A stretch of 64,000 nt of DNA, from assembly GCA_964453435.1 (NCBI GenBank), contig CAYVQZ010000006.1, positions 39,494 to 103,493 of the forward strand, written 5' to 3'. The notes beneath the pieces were generated by a model. The model was not told the DNA's origin and made no database searches. It worked only from the letters and a program-made list of their open reading frames with translations. Shown here one piece after another: positions 1 to 7,519 of this stretch (the stretch's first letter is position 1; every line of letters starts with the position of its first letter). The position numbers and the translations under genes were made by a program. The DNA is from CAYVQZ01 sp964453435. Lineage in GTDB: Bacteria; Abyssobacteria; SURF-5.

Positions 1-589
1 AGAACTCAACCGGTGGTCCCAGGGAAAGCGCAAGATTTGCTGTAACGTCATCAAGATATCCCAGCGCGAATCCCACCATTCCAAAGGTGCCAAGTATCCG
101 GTTTTCCACATTGCATTCCCATGCGGCGGCGCAGGCATAATCGCATGCCGCGCCGTAATCGAAACTCTTCCATGCGCAGGACGGGCCAGCCCCAATCCGT
201 CCGAGTCCCCCTTCCTCTTTCTTGAATTTGTTGAACTCGGCGCATGTGGGGAAGCCGCACGCGCCGCAATCCCACCCCAGATCGGCCTTCCCAAGGTCGG
301 CACCCAACATGAGAACAACCGGGGGATATCCTTGTTCTATGGCCTTTTTGAAACACATATAATCCACATAAAGGGGGAAGAACGTGTTTTTTGCCGCGTC
401 GCCGCCCAGTTTGGATTCGAGCGCCTCCACGAATTCCAGCATCGGCTTCAGTTCTTCTCCATGCACAATCACTGCCTTCTGACCCAGACGGCTTGTCACT
501 TGCGGAGTTTTGAAGTAGGCGTGGAGGACATGGCCTGCAACGTCTAAGAGCCTCTTTTGGGCATACGCATTCCCTTCAATTAAACCCAC
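1..589 (-). CDS. DUF2148 ferredoxin-domain protein, 3' end outside window
   Basis: Partial gene: the C-terminus lies beyond position 1. The start is a GTG at 589 preceded by a GGAGG ribosome site, three bases after the stop of the upstream gene, so the two are one transcription unit. About 195 residues are visible. A cysteine motif CGACGFPTC (C-x2-C-x4-C), followed by further Cys residues near the end (PSCAW, ACDYAC, WECN), is what one expects of the DUF2148/COG4739 family, described as uncharacterised proteins containing a ferredoxin domain and seen mainly in anaerobes. It probably binds an Fe-S cluster and acts in the cytoplasm; no signal peptide or membrane segment is visible. The reaction is unknown. 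It resembles its upstream neighbour in kind, suggesting a paralogous pair or two subunits. I recognised the family from cysteine spacing and general sequence character, not from a database match. Confidence 0.72.
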   Translation of the reverse strand, partial: MGLIEGNAYAQKRLLDVAGHVLHAYFKTPQVTSRLGQKAVIVHGEELKPMLEFVEALESKLGGDAAKNTFFPLYVDYMCFKKAIEQGYPPVVLMLGADLGKADLGWDCGACGFPTCAEFNKFKKEEGGLGRIGAGPSCAWKSFDYGAACDYACAAAWECNVENRILGTFGMVGFALGYLDDVTANLALSLGPPVEF

Positions 590-592
590 GGT

Positions 593-1369
593 TCACTCCT
601 CCTTTCCCCGACCCTGTGACTTCTTGGACGGATTCAATCTGTAGTCGGGAGCGAATTGTCTGGTAATTACGTAATTTTTTCGGACGGAATCAATCATTCT
701 GCTCATGTTTATCACGGAATAGTTATAATGAACGTCAACGAACGGATTTTTCGAAGTGGCGGCCACCAGGAGCCCGACAACAAATTCCGACGCGCGGCAA
801 TAGCCCAATTTTTTTGCTGCCATTCCGACCGTCACAAAAGGCCTTGCATCCACCATGAGAGTTCGGGCCATCCACAAGGCGGAGCCGACCGAGTACCCCA
901 AGTTCTGGACGTGCACCTGGCAAAGCGGCCCGTCGATGAGCGTCTTGCTCAAGCTCTTGTCGGAATGGTCGATCTGCCCCGCGGCAGTGCGGCGACGGCT
1001 GTAAACGAAGCCGCAACCGGCCGGGCCGCTGCAATAGCCGCAATTTGCGTCGAACGGCGTGTTCCTGCCACGGATATCTCCGAAAATCAGGATACAGTCA
1101 GCCTCGCGGGTCATCACGGCCTCGACACGGTATGCCTCTTCCAAACGCTTATTTTCCGGAAGATATGAGAGTTCCTCCATTTTTTCCGCGATCTCGTTTT
1201 GTTCGTTTTCACCCCAGACCAACTCTGCCTCCATGTGGTCCACGCCGCCGGTACACGGAGCCGTATGCGCGGCATTCATCATCAGCTTCGCGGCCTGAAC
1301 CGCATGCGTCCTCCGATTCATATCAGCGCGCGAATACCACGGAAATTCCTTGCTATGAATTCTCGGCAC
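593..1369 (-). CDS. DUF2148 ferredoxin-domain protein
   Basis: Codes for about 258 residues. I chose the GTG at 1369 because AAAGGAG lies seven bases upstream and because the longer reading (to 1516) would run back through both divergent promoters. The central segment carries CGYCSGPAGC (C-x2-C-x5-C), with an additional Cys-containing stretch (GPLCQVHV) and a hydrophobic C-terminal half, consistent with the DUF2148/COG4739 ferredoxin-domain family. It lacks a signal peptide. It is followed after three bases by a second DUF2148 gene and is divergent from the thiolase/CoA-ligase/dehydrogenase operon, so a role in electron transfer linked to that catabolic pathway is a reasonable inference. No DUF2148 protein that I know of has an assigned reaction, so function remains open. 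Confidence 0.75.
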   Translation of the reverse strand: MPRIHSKEFPWYSRADMNRRTHAVQAAKLMMNAAHTAPCTGGVDHMEAELVWGENEQNEIAEKMEELSYLPENKRLEEAYRVEAVMTREADCILIFGDIRGRNTPFDANCGYCSGPAGCGFVYSRRRTAAGQIDHSDKSLSKTLIDGPLCQVHVQNLGYSVGSALWMARTLMVDARPFVTVGMAAKKLGYCRASEFVVGLLVAATSKNPFVDVHYNYSVINMSRMIDSVRKNYVITRQFAPDYRLNPSKKSQGRGKEE

Positions 1370-1420
1370 GGCATTTCTCCTTTCCGAAATCCCTGGCTTG
1401 TCATCCGTCTGACATCTTAC

Positions 1421-1449
1421 ATTTAAGAAATATTTCATTGAAAAGTCAA
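1421..1449 (-). promoter_or_regulatory. sigma-70-like promoter for the DUF2148 pair
   Basis: On the minus strand TTGACT (1449-1444) is separated by 17 bases from TTAAAT (1426-1421), placing transcription start about 45 bases before the GTG at 1369. It sits back to back with the promoter of the thiolase operon, 13 bases apart. Confidence 0.5.
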
Positions 1450-1461
1450 TGAAAACTTCAC

Positions 1462-1491
1462 TTGACGAATCGATTCGTGTTTCGATAGGAT
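1462..1491 (+). promoter_or_regulatory. sigma-70-like promoter of the thiolase/ligase/dehydrogenase operon
   Basis: TTGACG (1462-1467) and TAGGAT (1486-1491) are 18 bases apart, upstream of the thiolase start at 1546. The -35 box overlaps the perfect palindrome at 1465-1478, an arrangement typical of a repressed promoter. Confidence 0.5.
1465..1478. promoter_or_regulatory. 14-bp perfect palindrome, candidate operator
   Basis: ACGAATCGATTCGT is its own reverse complement. It starts inside the -35 box and continues into the spacer of the rightward promoter, and lies 16 bases from the -35 of the leftward promoter, so a bound dimer could control both directions. A TetR- or FadR-type repressor is the usual kind of protein for such a site; which one acts here is not shown. 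A TetR gene exists at 38864-39532 but nothing links it to this site. Confidence 0.5.
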
Positions 1492-1545
1492 GAAATGGCC
1501 GCTCGTCGGCAGACAATCGTTACGTATTCGGAAGAGGGATGCAGG

Positions 1546-2769
1546 ATGAGAGAAGTTGCAATAATCGGCGTAGGCATGACCAGGTTCGGAAAGTTTCCGG
1601 ACAAGAGCATAAAAGCCCTTGTGAGAGAAGCTGCCGAAGAGGCGCTGGCGGACTCCGGCCTCAAGAAAAGCGACATGCAGGCGGCATATGTGGGAAACGC
1701 CGTCGCCGGTTTGATGACAGGCCAGGAAATGATACGGGGACAGGTGACTCTGAGCGCAATGGGTATCGACGGCATTCCTGTTTTCAATATTGAGAGCGCC
1801 TGCGCGAGTTCTTCGTCCGCTTTTCACCTGGGTTGGACCGCCGTCGCGGCCGGGCTTCACGACTATGCGCTCATCGTTGGGTTTGAAAAGCTTTACGACG
1901 CAGACAAGCGCAAATCTTTCCGGGCGCTCGGAACCGGTGTCGACATAGAGATGTTTCGCGCGTTTCTTGAGCAAATGGCGGTTCAGGGGGATTCGCGAGA
2001 AGACGTGTTACGGGAAGGCAGCGGGGAGAAGCGCAGCGTTTTCATGGACATGTACGCGTTCTACACCAGACAATACATGGACCTGTACGGCCTGACACAG
2101 GAGCACTTCGCAAAGCTTTCGGTGAAAAGTCACAAAAACGGGGCCATGAATCCTCATGCCCAGTACCAAAAAGAGGTAACACTGGAGGAAGTGCTTCGTT
2201 CCGGCGAGGTCGCTTTTCCGCTTACACGAATGATGTGCTCGCCCATCGGCGACGGCGCCGCGGCCGCTGTCCTGTGTCCGCAATCCATGGCTTCCAGACA
2301 CACGTCTCACTCCGTTACGGTGGCGGCATCCGTTGCGGGAAGCGGAATGTTGAACCACGAACCCGATAACACGTTGACGCGGCGTCTCGCGCCGAAAGCC
2401 TACGAGGTGGCAGGCATCGGTCCCGACGACATCGACCTCATTGAGGTGCATGACGCAACATCTCCGTCGGAAATCATGAGTCTGATCGAGCTTGGAATCT
2501 GTCCCGGAAAAGAATCGCCAAAGTGGATCGACGAGGGATATCTTGAAATCACGGGCCGAATGCCCACGAACACGTCGGGTGGGCTCGTGACGAAGGGGCA
2601 TCCCGTCGGCGCGACGGGATGCGGCCAGATATACGAAGTCGTGAAGCAGCTGCAGGGCCGGGCGGACAGGCGGCAAGTGGCGCGCGCCAAGGTTGGAATG
2701 ACCCATAATGGCGGCGGAATAATCGGCGCCGACGCCGCTTCCATGACGCTGCATATTTTCAAGCGCTGA
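1546..2769 (+). CDS. thiolase family protein (SCP-x-like)
   Basis: 407 residues, cytoplasmic, first gene of a five-gene operon. Start set at ATG 1546 (MREVAIIGVGMTRFGKF), which aligns with the start of the second thiolase at 50955-52202; an upstream in-frame ATG at 1495 would put the start among promoter elements. The nucleophilic cysteine is in SACASSSSAF, the second conserved block is EVHDATSP, the GHPVGATG loop carries the active-site His, and the C-terminal loop reads HNGGG where classical thiolases have C-x-GGG. That pattern fits the SCP-x/archaeal-type thiolases rather than FadA/AtoB. The enzyme would cleave or form a 3-oxoacyl-CoA with CoA. Together with the ligase and two dehydrogenases downstream it suggests the thiolytic step of an acid-degradation pathway. 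Substrate is unknown. Confidence 0.85.
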   Translation: MREVAIIGVGMTRFGKFPDKSIKALVREAAEEALADSGLKKSDMQAAYVGNAVAGLMTGQEMIRGQVTLSAMGIDGIPVFNIESACASSSSAFHLGWTAVAAGLHDYALIVGFEKLYDADKRKSFRALGTGVDIEMFRAFLEQMAVQGDSREDVLREGSGEKRSVFMDMYAFYTRQYMDLYGLTQEHFAKLSVKSHKNGAMNPHAQYQKEVTLEEVLRSGEVAFPLTRMMCSPIGDGAAAAVLCPQSMASRHTSHSVTVAASVAGSGMLNHEPDNTLTRRLAPKAYEVAGIGPDDIDLIEVHDATSPSEIMSLIELGICPGKESPKWIDEGYLEITGRMPTNTSGGLVTKGHPVGATGCGQIYEVVKQLQGRADRRQVARAKVGMTHNGGGIIGADAASMTLHIFKR

Positions 2770-2854
2770 ACCCCTTTCGATTGAAGGGACGAATTTCCTA
2801 AGTGTGTGAAGTTGAACCACATCGGCGGACAATCCATCTCGGGAGAAAACAGTA

Positions 2855-3340
2855 ATGGCGGAGATTTTCGAACAGCGCATTCGGAGGCTTGAGGATATTG
2901 AATCGATAAAGAGACTGAAGGCCCGCTACTGTTATTTGGTGGATGCCGGAATAGGCGGCGATGAATCCAAGTGGGACGAGCTCATGGCTTGCTTCACCGA
3001 CGATGCGCGAGCTGATTTTGAGTTCTACGGCGTTCACGAAGGAAAACGAGCCGTTGCGGCATTTTTCAAGGAAATCGTTGCTTCAGCCCTCTCCTATTCT
3101 GCGCATATGGTAACCAATCCGCTGATTGAAGTTAACGGAGACACGGCAACCGGCAAATGGTACTTTCATGTGCCCTGCACCGGGAGAGCAACGAATACGG
3201 CCGGTTGGCTGCAAGGGAGATACGAAGAAGAGTATGTGCGAATCGACCGCCAGTGGAAATGGAAGTCGATCACCACACGCTTCGACCACATCACACCCTT
3301 TGATGAGGGATGGGTCAAAACCCGATTCGCAAGCATGTGA
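2855..3340 (+). CDS. SnoaL-like / NTF2-fold protein
   Basis: 161 residues with a GGGAG ribosome site ten bases before the ATG. The order of features (an N-terminal helix with LEDIESIKRLKARYCY, the acidic FTDDARADFEF turn, then FFKEIV and a C-terminal beta-sheet ending in ITTRFDHITPFDEGW) is that of the SnoaL_4 branch of the NTF2-like superfamily. Members act as small cone-shaped dehydratases, isomerases or hydroxylase-like proteins on cyclic substrates, or as ligand binders. It lies 85 bases after the thiolase and 94 before the CoA ligase on the same strand, so a step in the same pathway such as hydration or isomerisation is inferred. The family is functionally very diverse, so the reaction cannot be named. 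Confidence 0.7.
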   Translation: MAEIFEQRIRRLEDIESIKRLKARYCYLVDAGIGGDESKWDELMACFTDDARADFEFYGVHEGKRAVAAFFKEIVASALSYSAHMVTNPLIEVNGDTATGKWYFHVPCTGRATNTAGWLQGRYEEEYVRIDRQWKWKSITTRFDHITPFDEGWVKTRFASM

Positions 3341-3434
3341 GAAACTCACAGCGCTCACAGGAGATTCCACGAAAGAATTCTTTGCGGGGTTCGCTCATCC
3401 CAAATAAGAACATTCCGCCTCGGGAGGAAATCGA

Positions 3435-4802
3435 ATGCATCAGGCCGACCGAAAATATTGGGACATGGAAATCGAACCCATGTTGAATACGCCTCGTATG
3501 CGCGAGATTCAGTGGGAGAAGCTGCAGAAGGCGATAAAATACTGTTACGAAAACGTCCCCTTTGACAGGAAAAGGATGGACAAGGCGGGGGTCAAGCCCG
3601 AAGATATTCGCTCATTCACTGAGTTTGCAAGAGCGATTCCTCATGCCGGACAGGCCGAATTTCGCGATGTCATAACGGAAGCCGGCATGGATATCGACAA
3701 AGTTTTTCATAGCCTGCTGGGAAAAGCAAGGCTCGATGACCTCTACGTGCTTACGACCACCTCGGGAACGACCGGAGTGCCGACTCCGTACCCCGTATTC
3801 AAGAAATCGTTGAACAGGCAAGCCGAACTCTTTGGAAGAATCGGTTGGCGCATCGGCATTCGGCCCGGCGACCGTCTTGCAGTTTGCTTTGGCTTGAGCA
3901 TGCACGCCGCCGGCACACCGCACCTTTTCTGGTTTCAAAAATACCCCGGAATCACCCTGATCCCGATAGGCGCCGAGGCCGGAGCAGAACGTATTTTGAA
4001 ATTCATGAAGTTGTTCAAAGCAAACGTCTTCAGCGGCACTCCCTCACTCGCTCTCCACCTTCTCGAACGCGCGCCCGAAGTGCTGGGTGAGCCGATAAGA
4101 AACCTCGGCGTCAAAATACTCCTCTGCGGCGCTGAGCCGGGCGCCGGTATCATGGAGGTTCGCGAGCGTCTGGAGGCCGAGTTCGGCGCAAAGGTCTTTG
4201 ACGCCGGCGCCGGCTACGGTTGCTCCTGCGACTATCCCGTTTACCAGGGAATGCACTGGGTGGCCGACGATTACTGTTATTACGAACTGGTCGACCCCGA
4301 GACGAAGGAATCCGTTCCTTTGGAGCACGGCGCGACCGGCCTGGCCGTGTTCACACCTCTCGAACCGGAGTCGGCCATGTTCTTTTTCAACCTGCGCTTC
4401 ACATTGAGTGATATCCATCAGGTGTTTACCGAGCCGTGTCCCTGCGGGCGCAGCGGCTTCCGCTATAAAATCGTGGGCAGGGTTGACGACATGTTAAAGG
4501 TGAAGGGAGTGCCTGTCTACCCGGCTGCCATCGAAGGGGTCGTTCACTCATTTGTTCCCCGTGTCACGGGCGCCTTCCGGATACTCCTCGAGGAACCGCC
4601 GCCCCGAGTCGTCCCTCCGTTGAAACTCAAAGTCGAGTATGGAGAGGGAATGACAGAAGCCAGCTTGCCAGCGTTGGAGGAGGAAATGCGGGAAAAGATG
4701 CACAAGCAGCTTAAGATTCGCCCCGCAATAACCTGGCTCAAACCGAACACTCTGGAACGAGCAACCAAAAAGACAAATCTCCTGGAAAAGTCATATGAAT
4801 GA
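3435..4802 (+). CDS. PaaK-like CoA ligase (AMP-forming)
   Basis: 455 residues, a normal length for phenylacetate-CoA ligases. The ribosome site is GGGAGG. The ATP-binding P-loop TTTSGTTGVPTPYPV occurs near residue 105, the N-terminal part is typical of PaaK (YWDMEIEPM, KAIKYCYENVPFDRKRMDKAGV), and the C-terminal AMP-binding domain contains GRVDDMLKVKGVPVYPAAIE with the usual catalytic loop. CPCGRSGFRYKIVGR precedes it. It would activate an aryl or other carboxylic acid to its CoA thioester with ATP in the cytoplasm, feeding the dehydrogenases that follow. Its last eight bases overlap the next gene, showing translational coupling. Substrate specificity cannot be read from the sequence; phenylacetate itself is not assured. 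Confidence 0.82.
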   Translation: MHQADRKYWDMEIEPMLNTPRMREIQWEKLQKAIKYCYENVPFDRKRMDKAGVKPEDIRSFTEFARAIPHAGQAEFRDVITEAGMDIDKVFHSLLGKARLDDLYVLTTTSGTTGVPTPYPVFKKSLNRQAELFGRIGWRIGIRPGDRLAVCFGLSMHAAGTPHLFWFQKYPGITLIPIGAEAGAERILKFMKLFKANVFSGTPSLALHLLERAPEVLGEPIRNLGVKILLCGAEPGAGIMEVRERLEAEFGAKVFDAGAGYGCSCDYPVYQGMHWVADDYCYYELVDPETKESVPLEHGATGLAVFTPLEPESAMFFFNLRFTLSDIHQVFTEPCPCGRSGFRYKIVGRVDDMLKVKGVPVYPAAIEGVVHSFVPRVTGAFRILLEEPPPRVVPPLKLKVEYGEGMTEASLPALEEEMREKMHKQLKIRPAITWLKPNTLERATKKTNLLEKSYE

Positions 4803-6282
4803 GTCGGCGCTGCACAAGACCGGACAGATGCCGCTTTGCTATGGCCTCATGTCGGATTCGCCGGACGTTTTGGAAAAGATACCCGCGTTGCATTTTGTAA
4901 GCCGCTATTTTCCCGATTACGTCCGCTCCGTCGAAGAATCGCAGCTTTTCGCCCGAAAATTTGCGCGAGAGCACATTCTTCCGCGGTCACTCGATGTTGA
5001 CAAAAAAGCATCGTCGAACCCGACATACGTTGACTGGGACTACGTCAGAGAGGGGATGCGTCACGGTTTCTGGACCCGCTTCTTGCCAAAATCCGTGGGG
5101 GGAGGCGGAAAGCGCGCTCTCGATGCGTTTGTCAACTGTGAGGAAATGTGCGCGGCTGATGTTGCGCTCACGGCCCTGCTTGTTTTCAATTTTTTTGGAT
5201 TTGCTGCCGCCGCATGCGCAGGCAATCCCGGCGTTATGCTGCGTGAAATGCAGGCTATGAAAAAAGCCGAAAGGAAGGGGGAGCCTCTCTTTTATGCATG
5301 GGCGATTACGGAACCGTCGGCCGGCTCGGACGTGGAAGACCCGGAGGCCCTCCAAAAGGCAAGGATGAGCATTAGCGCAACGAAAGTCCCCGGCGGTTAT
5401 CGGGTGAATGGGCGGAAATGCTTTATCACGATGGGGTCTCTCGCGCATCGAATTGTTTTCAATGCGCCAACTGACCCTGCGTGCCCACTCGAGACTTCGG
5501 CGACATTCTATGTCACCTCCGACAGACAAGGGTTCAGTGTCGGCCGTGTCGAAAGAAAGTGCGGGCATAAGGCAAAACCTACGGCCGAATTAATTTTCGA
5601 GGATGTCTTTATACCGGAAGAAGATTGCTGGATGAAAGAGGGCGCCGGTATCGAGCACACGCTCGAGATTCTATCAATCACGCGCGGATTAGTCGGCGCT
5701 CTCGGGGTCGGCGTGGGACGCGGCGCCCTCGAACGAACCATACAATATGCATTTCAAAAACAAGTCAAGGGACATCGTCTCTTGGAAGAAGACTGGGTCC
5801 AAATGGAAATAGCGGACATGCTGCAACTGCTCAATGCGGCCCGGCAATCCTACGCAAGCGTGGGCCTCGCCATGGATGCCATAGGTCTCTTCGGTCTCTT
5901 CCAAAAGCCCGGGCTGCAGGCGGCGCTCAAATTGCTGCCCGAACAGTTGGCCCGTTCCGAACAAGTGCAGAAAGCGCTCTCAGGCGAATGGATTCACGAA
6001 CTTTTCAAGAGGTTGAAGAGAAAAGCCGTACCAAAGGATGTCGTCAACTATTTCTTGCGTGTGGGGTCCGCCGCAAAGGTGAACGGAACAGACACCGGGA
6101 TGCAGGTAGCCTCAAGGTGCCTCGATATTGTGGGATTAGACGGAGCGGCATGTCGATGGGGAATCGAAAAAATATTCCGGGACGCCAAAGTAACACAGAT
6201 ATATGAGGGCACGAATCAGCTCAATCGCAAGGAAGTATTCAAGGGGGAAGTGGCCCATCGGTTCGACATCTTGACTGTTTGA
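4795..6282 (+). CDS. acyl-CoA dehydrogenase (long form)
   Basis: 495 residues, about 110 longer than the common four-subunit acyl-CoA dehydrogenases; the extra length is in an N-terminal extension and in the helical C-terminal half (around residues 360-430, including a Lys/Arg-rich stretch). FAD- and substrate-site blocks are present: WAITEPSAGSD, the KCFITMGS strand, RKCGHKAKPTAEL and the C-terminal KVTQIYEGTNQLNRKEVF, which keeps the catalytic Glu of the YEG motif. The enzyme would desaturate an acyl-CoA at the alpha-beta bond and pass electrons to ETF or a similar carrier. It starts inside the ligase gene and is followed by a second, shorter dehydrogenase. ETF genes are not in the window. 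Confidence 0.83.
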   Translation: MNESALHKTGQMPLCYGLMSDSPDVLEKIPALHFVSRYFPDYVRSVEESQLFARKFAREHILPRSLDVDKKASSNPTYVDWDYVREGMRHGFWTRFLPKSVGGGGKRALDAFVNCEEMCAADVALTALLVFNFFGFAAAACAGNPGVMLREMQAMKKAERKGEPLFYAWAITEPSAGSDVEDPEALQKARMSISATKVPGGYRVNGRKCFITMGSLAHRIVFNAPTDPACPLETSATFYVTSDRQGFSVGRVERKCGHKAKPTAELIFEDVFIPEEDCWMKEGAGIEHTLEILSITRGLVGALGVGVGRGALERTIQYAFQKQVKGHRLLEEDWVQMEIADMLQLLNAARQSYASVGLAMDAIGLFGLFQKPGLQAALKLLPEQLARSEQVQKALSGEWIHELFKRLKRKAVPKDVVNYFLRVGSAAKVNGTDTGMQVASRCLDIVGLDGAACRWGIEKIFRDAKVTQIYEGTNQLNRKEVFKGEVAHRFDILTV

Positions 6283-6373
6283 TAGCCTGAGCGGTCGGCT
6301 TCGTCACAGACATCCGCCTTCTCCCTGCTACGGAAAAATCTGAAAAGACGAAAAATGAAGTAAACGGTACGCA

Positions 6374-7510
6374 ATGGAAGAATATAGACAGATTCTGGAA
6401 GTCTGCAACAAGTTTGTTCAGAGGGACGTGGCGCCAAAAGCTTCCGAGGCCGACCAGAATTCCGATTTCGCCTTTCCGAGAAGGATGCTCAATAAACTCT
6501 CCGAGTTGGAATTGCTGGGGATCATCACGCCGGAGGAGCTTGGGGGAACAGGCCTCGGCGCTCTTCCCGCAGCTTTCACCCTAGATGCTCTGGCAAATGG
6601 TTGTGCAAGCGTTGCCGTGGCGCTTGCCTATCACTTTTGCGCTCAAACAGCGCTTCTCCACAAGGAATTAAACAACGAGGCCGGGCTTGGGACGCAGACC
6701 TCCTCCGGGGCCGCATTGGGTACGTGCGTATTTCCCTCCCGGCAGCCTCCCTCGCAGAATGATGAAGAAACGCTTGCCCTCGAGCTCGGTGGAGACGGCT
6801 TCGTTCTGCACGGAACGGCCGGTTTTGTGCCCGCTGCCGGCCTTGCCTCCTTTTTGGTGGTCTTTGCGAAACCCCGGCATGACCTCATAAATGGACCCCT
6901 AACATGCCTTATCGTGTCACTTGACCGGGAGGGTGTCGCGGTCGGAGAATCGGAAAATTTTGGAGGCCTGAAGGCTGTTCCTATAAACCCGGTGATGTTC
7001 GACCACGTTGAAATCGACTTCGATGATATCATTGGGGAACCGGACAATGCCGAGGGCATTCTGTCCGAGGCACATCATGCTTTGCACGCGTTTCTTGCAG
7101 CGACAGCCATGGGAGTCGGCAGAAGCGCGTATCAGAAGGCGTTCAACTACGCGCGCGAACGCTACCAGTATGGGAAAATCATCGCTTGGCACCAACCCAT
7201 TCAACGAATGCTCGGGAAGATGTTGATTTCCCTGCATGCCGGGACCGCGACCTATATTGCGGCTCTGCGCGGCGATTTTCCTTCCGGCCTTTTCGGCAGG
7301 CCAGCGGGAGCTTACGCAAAAGTGTTCTGCACAAACGCATCCCTGGAGGTGGTCCTCGACGCCGTTCAAATCCACGGCGGATACGGTTACATGCAGGATT
7401 ACGGAGTGGAAAAGCTTATGAGGGATGCTAAAATGCTTCAGCTTCTGGACGCGCAAAACCCGATTCTGGAAATTGAAGCCGCAGTCGAGGAACTGAAGAA
7501 ATTCGATTGA
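6374..7510 (+). CDS. acyl-CoA dehydrogenase with Asp at the YEGT position
   Basis: 378 residues, standard family length. The N-terminal helical domain (FVQRDVAPKASEADQ), the middle beta-domain and the C-terminal helices with ARERYQYGKIIAWHQPIQ and IHGGYGYMQDYGVEKLMRD are all intact. The segment that usually reads RDAKVTQIYEGT here reads RDAKMLQLLDAQ, so the usual catalytic Glu is replaced by Asp and the following Gly-Thr by Ala-Gln. Dehydrogenases acting on alicyclic acyl-CoAs are known to use different base positions, so an unusual substrate is possible. Gene 91 bases after the first dehydrogenase and last of the operon; it converges on the sensor kinase gene with nine bases between the stops. 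Confidence 0.82.
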   Translation: MEEYRQILEVCNKFVQRDVAPKASEADQNSDFAFPRRMLNKLSELELLGIITPEELGGTGLGALPAAFTLDALANGCASVAVALAYHFCAQTALLHKELNNEAGLGTQTSSGAALGTCVFPSRQPPSQNDEETLALELGGDGFVLHGTAGFVPAAGLASFLVVFAKPRHDLINGPLTCLIVSLDREGVAVGESENFGGLKAVPINPVMFDHVEIDFDDIIGEPDNAEGILSEAHHALHAFLAATAMGVGRSAYQKAFNYARERYQYGKIIAWHQPIQRMLGKMLISLHAGTATYIAALRGDFPSGLFGRPAGAYAKVFCTNASLEVVLDAVQIHGGYGYMQDYGVEKLMRDAKMLQLLDAQNPILEIEAAVEELKKFD

Positions 7511-7519
7511 GCCGGCCAG

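Noticed and set aside
51..356. 101-residue minus-strand reading frame at the window start
   Set aside because: Arg-rich composition and overlap with the DUF2148 gene in another frame; the GTG-initiated frame from 589 has a ribosome site and coherent cysteine motifs.
1495..1545. Longer thiolase start at ATG 1495
   Set aside because: It would lie four bases after the -10 box of the promoter and add 17 residues not seen in the second thiolase.
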